In this document: in pieces, positions 16,538 to 27,000 of the stretch
Position numbering within the stretch: the first letter of the stretch is position 1
Layout of the letters: every line of letters starts with the position of its first letter
DNA from: Emticicia sp051209875
Lineage (GTDB): Bacteria > Bacteroidota > Bacteroidia > Cytophagales > Spirosomataceae
Assembly (NCBI RefSeq): GCF_051209875.1
Contig: NZ_JBNTQY010000001.1
Location: 1,054,001-1,118,000, forward strand
DNA length: 64,000 nucleotides
Reading direction: 5' to 3'
Position numbers and translations under genes: made by a program
The notes under the pieces: model-generated
Database searches by the model: none
Seen by the model: only the letters and a program-made list of their open reading frames with translations
What the model was told of the DNA's origin: nothing

Positions 16538-18256
16538 TTACAAATTCATTTTCTTCAATTCATTCACTGCGAAATCGGCAGCACGAGCTGTAAGAGCCAT
16601 ATAAGTTAATGAAGGATTCACACATGAAGCAGAAGTCATGGCAGCACCATCAGTTACAAATACATTGCTCGCCCCCCATACTTGGTTGTTCGCATTCAAA
16701 ACAGAAGTTTTCTTATCACGACCCATGCGAGCTGTTCCCATTTCGTGGATACCAATACCTGGGTTTGGTGTTGGGTTATTATAAGGATTGATATTTTTAA
16801 ATCCTGCTGCTTCAAGCATTTCGGCTGCTTCGTTCATCATTGCTACACGCATTTTCAAAGCATTTTCACCCCAAGCTGCGTCAAACTCAACGATTGGTAA
16901 GCCCCACTTATCTTTTTTGTCAGATAAAGTAAAGCGGTTATTTGGGTCAGGAACTGTTTCACCAAAACCACCAAGACCCATCGACCAAGGCCCCACTTGA
17001 GTCATTGATTCTTTGAAGTCTGCACCAAAGCCATCCATTCCAACGCCACGTCCCCAATTTGAGCGACTTGCACCACCTTGATAACCAAAGCCACGTACAA
17101 AATCACGTTTTTTGTCATTACCCCAATTGGCAAAACGAGGAATGTAGAGACCATTGGCACGACGACCGTAATAATACATGTCTTCCATACCTTCAAAAGT
17201 TCCCGAAGCACCTACCGATAGATGGTGATCCATGATATTTCTTCCTAATTGGTCAGATTCATTTCCCAAACCATTTGGGTGAGTTTTTGACTTAGATTGC
17301 ATCATAATCCAAGTCGAATTGATAGCAGAAGCATTCAAGAAGATTATTTTTGCAAAATATTCGTATTCTTCTTTTGTGTTTTGGTCAATTGCTTTTACAC
17401 CAACAGCTTTACCTTTTTCATCATCAAAAATTACTTGGTGAACAATCTTATCAGTTGTCAAAGTCAAATTTCCAGTTTTATTTGCTGCTGGCAAAGTACC
17501 TGATTGTGTGCTGAAATAAGCTCCATAAGGGCAACCACGCATACAAGCATTGCGGTATTGACAAGAAGAACGTCCTAAATCCGTTTGGATTTTTGTTGGT
17601 GCTGTCAAGTGAGCAGTACGACCAATAGTAACAGCACGGCCACCAAATTTTTTGCCAATGGTTGATTTGAACTCTTTTTCAACGCAGTTCATTTCCATAC
17701 CTGGTTGGAAATTACCATCAGGCAAAACATCCAGACCTTCTTTTGTTCCACTTACACCAATGAAACTTTCAACATAGCTATACCACGGGGCTAAATCTTT
17801 GTAACGAATAGGCCAGTCAACACCGTGTCCATCTTCAAGATTTGCAGTGAAATCTTTTTCGTTCCAGCGGTAGCTCTGACGACCCCACATCAATGAGCGT
17901 CCGCCTACATGGTATCCACGCATCCAGTCGAAACCACGTTTTTCTAAATATGGGTTCTCCTTATCATTTTCAAACATCTTACGGTGTTCTTCATTAGCAG
18001 TATAGCCCGTGCGAACATTAGCCCAATATTCTTCTCTTGCCATATTGTCAACCCTTCCACGATGTGGAAAATCCCAAGGGTTTTTCATGGCATTTTCGTA
18101 TCCTTCCACGTGCTTAATATCACGTCCACGCTCAATCATTAACACCTTTAAGCCTTTCTCACATAATTCTTTGGCAGCCCAGCCACCAGATATTCCTGAC
18201 CCAACAACGATAGCGTCGTAAGTCATTTTTTCTTTTTCTTTACCTTGAATATTCAT
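16538..18256 (-). CDS. GMC-family FAD oxidoreductase, large subunit of a membrane-linked dehydrogenase
   Basis: 572 residues. The FAD-binding site is near the N-terminus (YDAIVVGSGISGGWAAKELCEKGLKVLMIERG). RSLMWGRQSYRW and the CRNACMRGCPYGAYF cysteine cluster resemble gluconate-2-dehydrogenase and glucoside-3-dehydrogenase flavoprotein subunits. The C-terminus has the GMC signature with the catalytic His (GIHEMGTARMGRD, then VTDGAAMTSASCVNPSLTYMALTARAA). The partner gene of the subunit-3 type lies upstream in the same direction, 176 bp away. In Caulobacter-type LacABC the same pair plus a cytochrome c oxidises sugars to 3-keto-sugars; no cytochrome gene is seen here. The N-terminus lacks an export signal, so it may be exported with its Tat-type partner (inference). 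Confidence 0.9.
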   Translation of the reverse strand: MNIQGKEKEKMTYDAIVVGSGISGGWAAKELCEKGLKVLMIERGRDIKHVEGYENAMKNPWDFPHRGRVDNMAREEYWANVRTGYTANEEHRKMFENDKENPYLEKRGFDWMRGYHVGGRSLMWGRQSYRWNEKDFTANLEDGHGVDWPIRYKDLAPWYSYVESFIGVSGTKEGLDVLPDGNFQPGMEMNCVEKEFKSTIGKKFGGRAVTIGRTAHLTAPTKIQTDLGRSSCQYRNACMRGCPYGAYFSTQSGTLPAANKTGNLTLTTDKIVHQVIFDDEKGKAVGVKAIDQNTKEEYEYFAKIIFLNASAINSTWIMMQSKSKTHPNGLGNESDQLGRNIMDHHLSVGASGTFEGMEDMYYYGRRANGLYIPRFANWGNDKKRDFVRGFGYQGGASRSNWGRGVGMDGFGADFKESMTQVGPWSMGLGGFGETVPDPNNRFTLSDKKDKWGLPIVEFDAAWGENALKMRVAMMNEAAEMLEAAGFKNINPYNNPTPNPGIGIHEMGTARMGRDKKTSVLNANNQVWGASNVFVTDGAAMTSASCVNPSLTYMALTARAADFAVNELKKMNL

Positions 18257-18298
18257 CAGATTGAATAGATTATTTTTTAAGTATTTTTTTCTTTGAGG

Positions 18299-18438
18299 AA
18301 TTAGATAATAGGATTTAGGTATTAGATTTTTCTTTTCTATTTAGCTAATTTCTATTAATTAACTCCCAAACATTTAAAGATTTAGGTATTAGACTTTAGT
18401 TTTCTAAATCCTATTTTCTAAATCCTAACTCCTTAAGA
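18299..18438. repeat. Heptanucleotide repeat arrays between the subunit-3 and GMC genes
   Basis: Strict 7-bp phase is visible in the left array 18299-18326 (AATTAGA, TAATAGG, ATTTAGG, TATTAGA). The right array 18404-18438 reads CTAAATC, CTATTTT, CTAAATC, CTAACTC, CTTAAGA. A middle TTTAGGTATTAGACTTTAG stretch lies at 18380-18399. The right array is largely complementary to the left, giving a fold-back, and it includes the stop codon of the subunit-3 gene (18433-18435). Confidence 0.75.
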
Positions 18439-19077
18439 TAATGCCCAAGCTTTTTGCCCTGGAGTCATTTTTACACAACCTTCATATTTACCAGGTACTG
18501 CCAAATAAGCCAATGACTGTGTTGCTCCCACTTCAGATGTGAAATAGCCCAAAAGAGTCAATTCTTTGATTATTTTGAAGAAAGGAGTAGGCGGAGCTTC
18601 TTTTTTTCCTTTGGTATCTTTAGTTAAACCAGTTTCTGCATCTACAATTTTTGCTTCTTCATTCTTTTTTGCTTCTTCATTCGACATAGCTTCAAAAGAT
18701 TTCAACAATGCGGTTTGTTGTGCAGGAGTGCTTTCTAAGAATTTTTTACCACCATTGGCTTTTTTAGATGCTTCTTCCAGTGCATCAAGTCCTTTGATAA
18801 CATGTTCTTGTTGAGCTGCACTATAACAGTCTTTCAACATCATTTCAATAAATGGACCTACACCCGCATCTTTTGCACCAGGAGTTGACGTTTTCGGAAT
18901 AATAATTTCGGCTATTTCTGAAACCAAACTTTTATAGTCGGTCGAAAACCCGAAAGAAGTAGCTGCTTCTGTGGCAGTATTTGACTTGCAGCCTTCCAGC
19001 ATTGCAATCATTGTTGGGGCAGACAAAGCACCTCCCATCAGGAAGGCAACTCTTTGCACGGCATCTCTTCTATTCAA
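18433..19077 (-). CDS. Gluconate 2-dehydrogenase subunit 3 family protein
   Basis: 214 residues. The N-terminus MNRRDAVQRVAFLMGGAL has an RR pair and continues to Cys30 (MLEGC), so it is a Tat-type and possibly lipidated export signal. The body fits subunit 3 (ISEIAEIIIPKTSTPGAKDAGVGPFIEMMLKDCY), and the C-terminus FFKIIKELTLLGYFTSEVGATQ is the family hallmark. A charged insert KKNEEAKIVDAETGLTKDTK near 140-160 is local. Subunit 3 carries the Tat signal and escorts the GMC subunit across the membrane in characterised systems. It is the first gene of the pair with the GMC oxidoreductase. Confidence 0.9.
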   Translation of the reverse strand: MNRRDAVQRVAFLMGGALSAPTMIAMLEGCKSNTATEAATSFGFSTDYKSLVSEIAEIIIPKTSTPGAKDAGVGPFIEMMLKDCYSAAQQEHVIKGLDALEEASKKANGGKKFLESTPAQQTALLKSFEAMSNEEAKKNEEAKIVDAETGLTKDTKGKKEAPPTPFFKIIKELTLLGYFTSEVGATQSLAYLAVPGKYEGCVKMTPGQKAWALS

Positions 19078-19524
19078 TGTTTAATATACTTTATAGGATT
19101 GTTAATAAAATTAAGTGGTGAATTTACGAAAGAATTTTTTGTCTACGCAAGTTAAAATGAATGAAAATTCTGCTTACAGTACAGTATTGGCAAAATTTTT
19201 GCATTAGATTTTATTAGACGCCGAATCTTCTATTTTCTAAAATCTTTTTTTTTTAATATTTTCAGTTTATTGTCATAGTATTAAAAATTAAAATTTTCTT
19301 CTAAAAATATAGACTTAAAGCGTGTTGTTCCTAATTAAGTGGCTTTTTTTGATAGAAAAATATATTTTTTTATTCGTATTAAAATTTTTATTTCTAAAAA
19401 AAGTTATACATTTGTGCCATTAAATGTATAGCCAGTCAATAATAAAAAAATTATCTGATAAAGCCTCATTCAGATAGTTATTCACACCTAAAAACTCCCC
19501 TTCTGAGGCTGGGGGTTTAATTAC
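19078..19524. other. 447-bp divergent intergenic region
   Basis: AT-rich spacer between the subunit-3 gene (minus) and ugd (plus). TACATTTG at 19407-19414 is an exact plus-strand -7 box match (TAnnTTTG) but lacks a clear -33 TTG. Just before ugd, AAACTCCCC and GGGGGTTT (19492-19518) could form a short GC-rich hairpin in the 5' leader. No coding signal was seen. Confidence 0.4.
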
Positions 19525-20835
19525 ATGAAAATAGCAGTAGTAGGAACAGGATACGTTGGACTCGTAACTGGTACATGTTTTGCCGAAACAGGCAATCAAG
19601 TGACGTGTATCGATATTGATGAGCGTAAAATTGAGAAACTCCGTAAGGGGAAACTCACTATTTACGAACCAGGCTTAGATATAATTTTTGACCGTAACAC
19701 CAAAGAAGGTCGTTTAAGGTTTACAACTAATCTTGCCGAAGGAATTAAAGAAGCACAAGTGATATTTTTGGCTCTGCCCACACCTCCAGGAGAAGATGGC
19801 TCGGCAGACTTGAAATACATATTAGGTGTAGCCACTGACTTAGGCCCATTATTAGAAAGTTATACAGTTATTATTGATAAGAGCACTGTACCCGTTGGCA
19901 CAGCTCAAAAAGTGCACGAGAGAATAGCAAAAAATGCAAAGGTTGATTTTGATGTTGTTTCAAACCCTGAGTTTTTGCGTGAAGGTGTAGCGGTTGAAGA
20001 TTTCATGAAGCCAGACCGTGTTGTGATTGGTACAACTTCTGAAAATGCTAAAAAAGTAATGGAAAAACTATACGCTCCATTGGTGCGTCAAGGCAATCCT
20101 ATTATCTTTATGGACGAACGTTCTGCCGAAATGACAAAATATGCAGCGAACGCATTTTTAGCCATGAAAATTACTTTTATGAATGAAATTGCCAATCTTT
20201 GCGAAAAAGCAGGTGCCAATGTTGACGATATTCGCCGTGGTATTGGTACTGATAGTCGTATTGGAAAGCGTTTCTTGTTTGCTGGTATTGGTTATGGTGG
20301 AAGTTGTTTTCCTAAAGATGTACAAGCTTTAGAAAAAACTGCTACTGAGTTTGATTATGATTTCAAAATCTTGAAATCTGTAATGAAAGTCAATGAAAAA
20401 CAAAAAACCAAAATGATACCGCATTTAAAGGCTCATTTTGATGGTGATTTGAAAGGAAAGACAATAGCACTTTGGGGCTTGGCTTTTAAACCATATACAG
20501 ATGATATTCGTGAAGCACCAGCTTTATATAATATCAAAGAACTCAGAAAAGCAGGAGCGAAAGTGGTAGTATATGATCCAGAAGCTATGGAAAATGTTCG
20601 TGGTGTTGTTGGAAAAAAAGTAAAATATGCTAAAACGCCTTATGAAGCAATTGATGGAGCTGATGCCTTGATGATTATGACTGAATGGCCAGAATTCCGT
20701 ACACCAGATTTTAATAAAATGGATGCTGCATTAAAAAATAAAGTTATCTTTGATGGTCGTAATTTATACGAGCTAAAAGATATGCGAGAATTAGGATACA
20801 CGTACTTTAGTGTAGGTAGAGATACGGTAAAATAA
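19525..20835 (+). CDS. ugd: UDP-glucose 6-dehydrogenase
   Basis: 436 residues, normal length. The Rossmann NAD site is at the N-terminus (VVGTGYVGLVTGTCFAETG). Substrate-site motifs follow: STVPVGTA, NPEFLREGVAVEDFMKPDRVVIG, the domain-linking helix with AEMTKYAANAFLAMKITFMNE, and the catalytic Cys261 in GYGGSCFPKD. The C-terminal UDP-binding domain has LWGLAFKPYTDDIREAPA. It oxidises UDP-glucose twice to UDP-glucuronate in the cytoplasm. The next gene on the strand decarboxylates that product, so the two together make UDP-xylose for cell-surface glycans. Confidence 0.96.
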   Translation: MKIAVVGTGYVGLVTGTCFAETGNQVTCIDIDERKIEKLRKGKLTIYEPGLDIIFDRNTKEGRLRFTTNLAEGIKEAQVIFLALPTPPGEDGSADLKYILGVATDLGPLLESYTVIIDKSTVPVGTAQKVHERIAKNAKVDFDVVSNPEFLREGVAVEDFMKPDRVVIGTTSENAKKVMEKLYAPLVRQGNPIIFMDERSAEMTKYAANAFLAMKITFMNEIANLCEKAGANVDDIRRGIGTDSRIGKRFLFAGIGYGGSCFPKDVQALEKTATEFDYDFKILKSVMKVNEKQKTKMIPHLKAHFDGDLKGKTIALWGLAFKPYTDDIREAPALYNIKELRKAGAKVVVYDPEAMENVRGVVGKKVKYAKTPYEAIDGADALMIMTEWPEFRTPDFNKMDAALKNKVIFDGRNLYELKDMRELGYTYFSVGRDTVK

Positions 20836-20894
20836 AAAATAGGCGAATGAATATTTTAATCATTCTATAATTCAATCATTTACTCATTGGTTTT

Positions 20895-21875
20895 ATGAAA
20901 AGAGTATTAATAACAGGTGGTGCGGGTTTTTTAGGATCACATCTCTGTGATAGATTTATCAAAGAAGGGTATTATGTAATTGCGATGGATAATCTCATCA
21001 CAGGTGATTTACGTAATATTGAACATTTATTCAAACACCCAAATTTTGAATTTTATCACCATGATGTGAGTAAATTTATTCACGTTCCAGGCGAATTAGA
21101 TTATATTTTGCATTTTGCTTCGCCAGCAAGTCCGATTGATTATTTAAAAATTCCGATTCAAACCCTTAAAGTTGGTTCGCTCGGTATTCATAATTGTTTG
21201 GGTTTGGCCCGTGTAAAAAAAGCAAGAGTAATCATTGCTTCTACTTCTGAAGTGTATGGTGACCCTTTGGTTCATCCGCAAACTGAAGAGTATTGGGGAC
21301 ATGTAAATCCAGTAGGGCCACGTGGTGTTTATGATGAAGCCAAACGTTTCCAAGAGGCGATGACAATGGCCTATCATACTTATCATGGCTTAGAAACTCG
21401 CATCGTACGAATTTTTAATACTTATGGCCCACGCATGCGACTCAATGACGGACGTGTATTACCTGCATTTATTGGTCAAGCACTTCGTGGAGAAGATTTG
21501 ACGATTTTTGGGGATGGTACGCAAACACGCTCATTTTGTTATGTTGATGATTTAGTAGAGGGTATTTATCGCCTTTTATTATCGGATTATGCTTATCCAG
21601 TAAATATTGGTAATCCGTCGGAAATTACAATGAATGAATTTGCTGAAGAAATCATCAAATTAACGGGTACTGACCAGAAAGTTGTTCATAAACCATTGCC
21701 AAAAGATGATCCAAAGCAACGTCAACCAGATATTACAAAAGCAAAAGAGATATTAGGTTGGGAGCCAAAAGTAAATCGTGCTGAAGGTTTGAAGATTACT
21801 TATGAATATTTCAAAAATTTGCCAAGAGAAAGACTTTTTGACGAAGTTGCTCACAGAGACTTTAATAAGAAATAA
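20895..21875 (+). CDS. UDP-glucuronate decarboxylase (UDP-xylose synthase), SDR family
   Basis: 326 residues. It has the extended-SDR glycine motif GGAGFLGS (8-15), the UXS-type DNLITGDLRNIEHL, HFASPASPIDY, STSEVYGDP, and the catalytic Tyr146 and Lys150 in YDEAK. RIFNTYGPRM and TQTRSFCYVDDLVEG complete the UXS signature. The enzyme oxidises C4 of UDP-glucuronate, loses CO2 and re-reduces to UDP-xylose. It lies 59 bp after ugd, which supplies the substrate, so they are almost surely cotranscribed. A terminator with a GAAA loop follows. RmlB-like dehydratase is less likely because the ASPASP motif and the ugd neighbour fit UXS. Confidence 0.93.
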   Translation: MKRVLITGGAGFLGSHLCDRFIKEGYYVIAMDNLITGDLRNIEHLFKHPNFEFYHHDVSKFIHVPGELDYILHFASPASPIDYLKIPIQTLKVGSLGIHNCLGLARVKKARVIIASTSEVYGDPLVHPQTEEYWGHVNPVGPRGVYDEAKRFQEAMTMAYHTYHGLETRIVRIFNTYGPRMRLNDGRVLPAFIGQALRGEDLTIFGDGTQTRSFCYVDDLVEGIYRLLLSDYAYPVNIGNPSEITMNEFAEEIIKLTGTDQKVVHKPLPKDDPKQRQPDITKAKEILGWEPKVNRAEGLKITYEYFKNLPRERLFDEVAHRDFNKK

Positions 21876-21891
21876 TACCAGAAACAATATT

Positions 21892-21934
21892 AAATCCTGT
21901 AAGGTTTGAAAAAACCTTGCAGGATTTTTTTTAT
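21892..21934 (+). terminator. Terminator after the UDP-xylose synthase gene
   Basis: A 16-bp stem (21892-21907 with 21912-21927, one G-U pair) has a GAAA loop, followed by a T tract. It shares the CCTTGCAGG stem core and loop with the terminator at 15672-15711. Confidence 0.88.
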
Positions 21935-21948
21935 TGATTCGAATGACA

Positions 21949-22476
21949 CTATAAGTGCATTATCATATCAAAATTATCAATACCATTTTTTTCAAAACTA
22001 CCGATTTTTTCAAAACTATTTTTTAGATAATAATTGATAGCTGTCTCATTAGTAGCTTGAACACCACCCCAAAGAAAAATTCTTCGTAAACTTTGTTTTT
22101 GTAATTCGATTTTAAGGAAATCAAACATCATTTTTCCTAAACCTTTGCTTTGCCAAGCATCAGCAACCGAAGGAGCAAAGGTACAATCTGTTTGCGGATA
22201 GAGTTGTATTCCATTTTCTTCGAATCTTTTTTTATCTTTTAAAACATAACCCAATTTGATGATCGAATAGGCGATGATGGCTTGGGTTTCAATGTCAGTT
22301 ATGATATATCCAATATTGTTGTTTTCAGGTAAATAAAACTGTTCAATCGCTACTAAATCAAATCGATGAGGAGCAAATCTACTACGAGTGGCCAAACTAA
22401 GATTACTCAGATATATCAGCAACTTATCAAAATCTTTAGCAAGAAGTTGACTTATTTGCAGCTTTTTTTCGGTCAT
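21949..22476 (-). CDS. GNAT family N-acetyltransferase
   Basis: 175 residues. The acetyl-CoA pyrophosphate-binding motif is QSKGLGKMMFDFLKIELQKQ (about 109-128). The C-terminal part ATNETAINYYLKNSFEKIGSFEKNG is typical of GNAT motif B. The N-terminal RFAPHRFDLVAIEQFYLPENNNIGYIITD carries the substrate half. The acceptor substrate cannot be told. The gene stands alone, convergent with the UDP-xylose synthase gene and divergent from ribBA. Confidence 0.85.
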   Translation of the reverse strand: MTEKKLQISQLLAKDFDKLLIYLSNLSLATRSRFAPHRFDLVAIEQFYLPENNNIGYIITDIETQAIIAYSIIKLGYVLKDKKRFEENGIQLYPQTDCTFAPSVADAWQSKGLGKMMFDFLKIELQKQSLRRIFLWGGVQATNETAINYYLKNSFEKIGSFEKNGIDNFDMIMHL

Positions 22477-22537
22477 TTCTAGTATAAATTAATTTGATTT
22501 GCTCAATTTAAATGCTGTTCCCTTGAAATCTATTACC

Positions 22538-22561
22538 TTTACAAACGTTTTTATTTGTAAA
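22538..22561. promoter_or_regulatory. Inverted repeat upstream of ribBA
   Basis: TTTACAAA (22538-22545) and TTTGTAAA (22554-22561) form a perfect 8-bp dyad with an 8-nt centre, 37 bp before the ribBA start. It overlaps a -7-like TACCTTTA (22534-22541), the place for a repressor site. I see no FMN-riboswitch core in this leader. Confidence 0.4.
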
Positions 22562-22598
22562 ACTGTTTTCTATAAAAAAATAAATTAAATATAGATAA

Positions 22599-23804
22599 AT
22601 GAAATTAGACCGCATAGAAGATGCAATTGAAGCTATTCGTAATGGAGAAATAATTATCGTTGTAGATGATGAAGACCGTGAAAACGAAGGAGATTTTATA
22701 TGTGCTGCCGAAAAAACTACACCTGAAATGGTTAATTTCATGGTGAAAGAAGGAAGAGGCTTGATGTGTACACCGCTTACAAGAAAACGATGTGAAGAAT
22801 TAGAATTGGATATGATGGTGGGCAAAAATACCGCTCAACATGAAACTGCATTCACAATATCAGTTGATTTACTCGGAAATGGTTGTACTACTGGCATTTC
22901 AGCAAGTGACCGTGCGAAGACAATCCAAGCTTTAGTTAATCCAAATACAAAACCTGAAGATTTGGGTCGTCCAGGACATATTTTTCCACTGAGAGCTGCC
23001 GAGGGAGGTGTTTTACGCCGCTCAGGGCATACAGAAGCCGCCATTGATTTGGCCGTTTTGGCAGGTTTGAAGCCCGCAGGTGTACTTATTGAGATTCTGA
23101 ATGAAGATGGCACGATGGCTCGTTTGCCACAACTTTTTGAAATTGCTAAGAAATTTAATCTTAAATTAGTAAGTATTAAAGATTTAATCGAATATCGCTT
23201 AGCTAAAGAGAGTCTGATAAAAAGAGAAATCGGTGTAGATATGCCTACTGAATGGGGGCATTTTGATATGGTTGCTTTTCGACAATTAGATAATGACCAA
23301 TTGCACTTGGCTCTTATCAAAGGTACTTGGGAAGCTGATGAAACTGTGATGGTACGAGTACATTCATCTTGTGTGACGGGTGATATTTTTGGTTCTTGTC
23401 GTTGTGACTGTGGGCCTCAATTACATGCTGCAATGGAGATGGTTCAGAAGGCCGATAAGGGAGTCGTATTATATATGAATCAAGAGGGAAGGGGAATAGG
23501 ACTGCTAAATAAGCTCAAAGCATACAAATTGCAAGAGATGGGAAGAGATACTGTAGAGGCAAATCTTGAATTAGGTTTCAAGATGGATGAACGAGATTAT
23601 GGGGTAGGGGCTCAAATTTTGCGTAATTTGGGTATTCGTAAAATAAAGCTCATTTCTAATAACCCAAAAAAGAGAGCAGGCTTGACGGGGTATGGTTTGG
23701 AAATACTTGACTCAATTCCAATTGAAATCTTGCCCAATCCTTACAATGAAAAATATTTACAGACCAAAAGAGATAAAATGGGTCATGAGATTTTAGGTTC
23801 ATAA
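22599..23804 (+). CDS. ribBA: Bifunctional 3,4-dihydroxy-2-butanone-4-phosphate synthase / GTP cyclohydrolase II
   Basis: 401 residues. The RibB domain (1-200) carries IIVVDDEDRENEGDFICAAE with the acidic active site, STSDRAKTI-like ISASDRAKTIQALV, and GRPGHIFPLRAAEGGVLRRSGHTEAAIDLA. The RibA domain (205-400) has the zinc cysteines Cys258, Cys269 and Cys271 in SCVTGDIFGSCRCDCG, then YMNQEGRGIGLLNKLKAY. Together they make both precursors of riboflavin from ribulose 5-phosphate and GTP. Catalytic residues are present in both halves. It is monocistronic, ending at a T-tailed hairpin. Confidence 0.97.
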   Translation: MKLDRIEDAIEAIRNGEIIIVVDDEDRENEGDFICAAEKTTPEMVNFMVKEGRGLMCTPLTRKRCEELELDMMVGKNTAQHETAFTISVDLLGNGCTTGISASDRAKTIQALVNPNTKPEDLGRPGHIFPLRAAEGGVLRRSGHTEAAIDLAVLAGLKPAGVLIEILNEDGTMARLPQLFEIAKKFNLKLVSIKDLIEYRLAKESLIKREIGVDMPTEWGHFDMVAFRQLDNDQLHLALIKGTWEADETVMVRVHSSCVTGDIFGSCRCDCGPQLHAAMEMVQKADKGVVLYMNQEGRGIGLLNKLKAYKLQEMGRDTVEANLELGFKMDERDYGVGAQILRNLGIRKIKLISNNPKKRAGLTGYGLEILDSIPIEILPNPYNEKYLQTKRDKMGHEILGS

Positions 23805-23894
23805 AAATATTAGGCACGCATAACAATTTTTTAATGAACCAAAATAGAATTTTACCAATATTTTTCATTAAAAAACTTATAAAATGTTGTAAGT

Positions 23895-23938
23895 CAGGCA
23901 CTTATCCAAATAAAAAGGGTAGGTGCTTGTTTTTTTTA
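23895..23938 (+). terminator. Terminator after ribBA
   Basis: A 13-bp stem with three G-U pairs (23895-23907 with 23917-23929) is followed directly by a run of nine or so T. Confidence 0.7.
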
Positions 23939-24023
23939 GAGAAAAATTTTATGACCTTTGTGAAGGAAAATTAAAAACCACTAAATGATTTTTACTTCAA
24001 ACATTTCTAACTCCAAAAAAAAC

Positions 24024-27000
24024 ATGATGCGAAAATTTACTTTTATGCAGAAGGCTTTTAGCTTTCTTGCAGTAATGCTTTTTGCTTTTCAAAGCTTTGC
24101 ACAAGTTACGACCTCGTCAATCAGCGGTTTAGTTTCTGATGCGAAAGGCGAAGGTCTGCCTGGTGCAACGGTTGTTGCTGTTCACGTACCGTCAGGTACA
24201 AAATATGGTACTGTATCAAACACTTCTGGTCGTTATGTACTTCCTTCAGTACGTGTAGGTGGCCCTTATAAAATTACTATTTCATTTGTTGGCTTTAAAG
24301 AGGCTATCAAAGAAGGAGTAATCACAAGTTTGGGTACTTCGGCTAACGTTGATGTTAAATTAGATGAGGAAGGCACATTCCTTGATGAAATCAAAGTTGT
24401 GTCTAATCGTAGCGACATTATTAGCTCTGGACGTACTGGTCCTTCTACGACACTTAGCCGTGAAAGCATCAATCGCCTTCCAACTTTGACTCGTAACTTA
24501 AATGACCTAACAAAATATAATGCTTATAGCAATGGCCGTTCATTTGGTGGACAAGATAGCCGTTTCAATAACTTTACAATTGATGGTTCGGTTTTTAATA
24601 ACGGTTTTGGTTTAGGTAATCAAGCACAAGCTGGTGGCCGTACAGGTACTTCTGCTATCTCTTTAGATGCGATCGAAGAGGTTCAAATCAACATTGCTCC
24701 ATTTGATATTCGTCAATCGGGTTTTGCAGGTGCAGGTATCAACGCTGTAACTCGTTCTGGAACAAATGATTTCTCGGGTTCAGTTTATGGTTTTACTAAA
24801 AATCAAAACTTAATTGGTAAGAAAGCTGCTGGTTTGGCTATTCCTGCTACAACTTTTAAAGAAAGTTCGTATGGTTTCCGTTTAGGTGGGCCAATCATCA
24901 AAGATAAATTATTTTTCTTTGTAAATGCTGAAGGTGTGAAAGGAGCTCGTCCAGCTTTGGATTGGGTAGCAAACCGCTCAGGTGCAGTTGGTAACGTATC
25001 CCGTACAACAGCTGCTGACTTGGAAGATTTGAGTTCGTTTATGAAAACAAACTTCAATTTCGACCTTGGTGCAATTGATGGCTATAACAATGAAGTGAAT
25101 AGTAAGAAGTTTTTGACTCGTATTGACTATAACATTAATGATAACCATAAATTATCAGTTCGTTATTCTCACCATGATTCAGAATCAGATGCGATTATCA
25201 GTAATAGTAATAGTTCGAATACAGCTGGTAATGGTAATCGTAATAACTTATCAACAGCTATTTCGCCACAAAATACTGGTTATAAAATCAAAGATAACAC
25301 ACGCTCATTTGTTGCTGAGTTAAACTCAACTTTCAAAGGTAAATATGCTAACAATTTGATTGCTACTTATAACAAACAAATTGAAGACCGTGCTTATCGT
25401 ACTCAAGTATTCCCATCAATTGATATCTTGAAAGATGGTTCTACTTATACTTCGATTGGTTTCGACCCATTTACACCTGATAACAAGTTGAACTATTCAA
25501 CTTTGAACTTTACTGATAACTTTACGATTTTTGCAAATAAGCATACTTTCACTTTAGGAGCTGCTTACGAACATTTTACGTCGAACAACTTATTCTTCTA
25601 TGGTTCGAATGGTGTTTATACTTTCAACTCAATTGCTGATTTCAAAACTGCAGCTTTGGCTTATTTGGCTAATCCAAATTTGACAGAATCACCAGTGGCA
25701 ATGAACAGATTTAACTACCGTTATACTTTGTTACCAGCAGGTGAAAAACCTTGGCAAACATTGAAACTTGGAACAACAAGTTTGTATGCTCAAGATGATT
25801 ATCAAGCGACAAAAAACTTAAAAATTACAGCAGGTTTCAGAGGAGATTATGTAGCGGTTGCTCAAACTGCTGGAGATTATGCTAATAAAATTGTTTCGGC
25901 TTTGACATTCAAAGATCCAGATGGTAAAGATTATAAAGTAAATACTGAAAACTTACCAAAAGCAAGATTATATATTTCTCCTCGTATTGGCTTTAACTAC
26001 GATGTAGCTGGTAAGAAAACTACTCAGATTCGTGGTGGTACTGGTCTTTTCTTATCAAGAATCCCTTATGTTTTGATTTCAAATCAATTGGGTAACAATG
26101 GTGTAAACATTGGTTTAGTAAATGTTACAAATACAAAAGCTTATCCTTTCACGCTTGACCCAACTCGTTATACACCTGCTACAACAGATTTATCAAAAAT
26201 CACTGGTTATAATGTTAATGCTTCTGACGAAAACTTGAAGTTTCCACAAATTTGGAAAACTAACTTAGCAATTGATCAAAAATTACCATTCTTGGGTATT
26301 ATTGCAACTGCCGAGTTAATCTATAACCAAAACCGCAATGCACTACGTTATATTGACGTAAACTTGAAAGGTGCAAGTGGTGACTTTGTGGGCACTGATA
26401 CTCGTGACCGTTACCCAGCATCTGGTTTAACAGGAACTGCAGCTAATACAGCACGTTATATCAATGGTGCAATCAATAGTGCATATATCTTGACAAATAC
26501 TAATTTAGGTAGCTCATACTCTTTAACTTTTAAATTAGAGAAACCAGTAACAAAAGGATTCGGTGCAATGTTTGGTTATACTTATGCAAAAGCTAAAGAT
26601 TTAGCTTCGGTAGGTAGTACAGTAAATGCAAATATCCCTGCTTTGGGTGGTGTAAATTACAACACTTTGGGTTACTCGGATAATGACTTGCGTCACCGTT
26701 TTGTAGGTTATGTGAGTTATCGTAAAGAATATGGTGGTAAATTTGGTGGTGCTACAATGTTTACTTTGGGTGGTACTTCTCAGAGTGGTGGTAAAATCTC
26801 TTATACATATTCTAATGACATGAACGGTGATGGCCAAATCAACGACTTGATTTATGTACCAAAAAGTGCATCTGAATTGACCTTCTCAGCATTGACTACT
26901 GCAGGAAAAACATTCACACCTGCCGATCAAGCAGCAGCTTTGGATAACTTTATTAATGGTAATCCTTATCTTTCTACTCGTCGAGGACAATATGCAGAAC

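Noticed and set aside
19525..21875. Direct metabolic link between MIOX and the UDP-xylose genes
   Set aside because: MIOX yields free glucuronate while ugd and the decarboxylase work on UDP-sugars; joining them needs a kinase and a pyrophosphorylase not seen here.
22477..22598. FMN riboswitch ahead of ribBA
   Set aside because: The leader is too short and lacks the conserved AGGG/GGTGA-type FMN aptamer blocks; only a short dyad is present.
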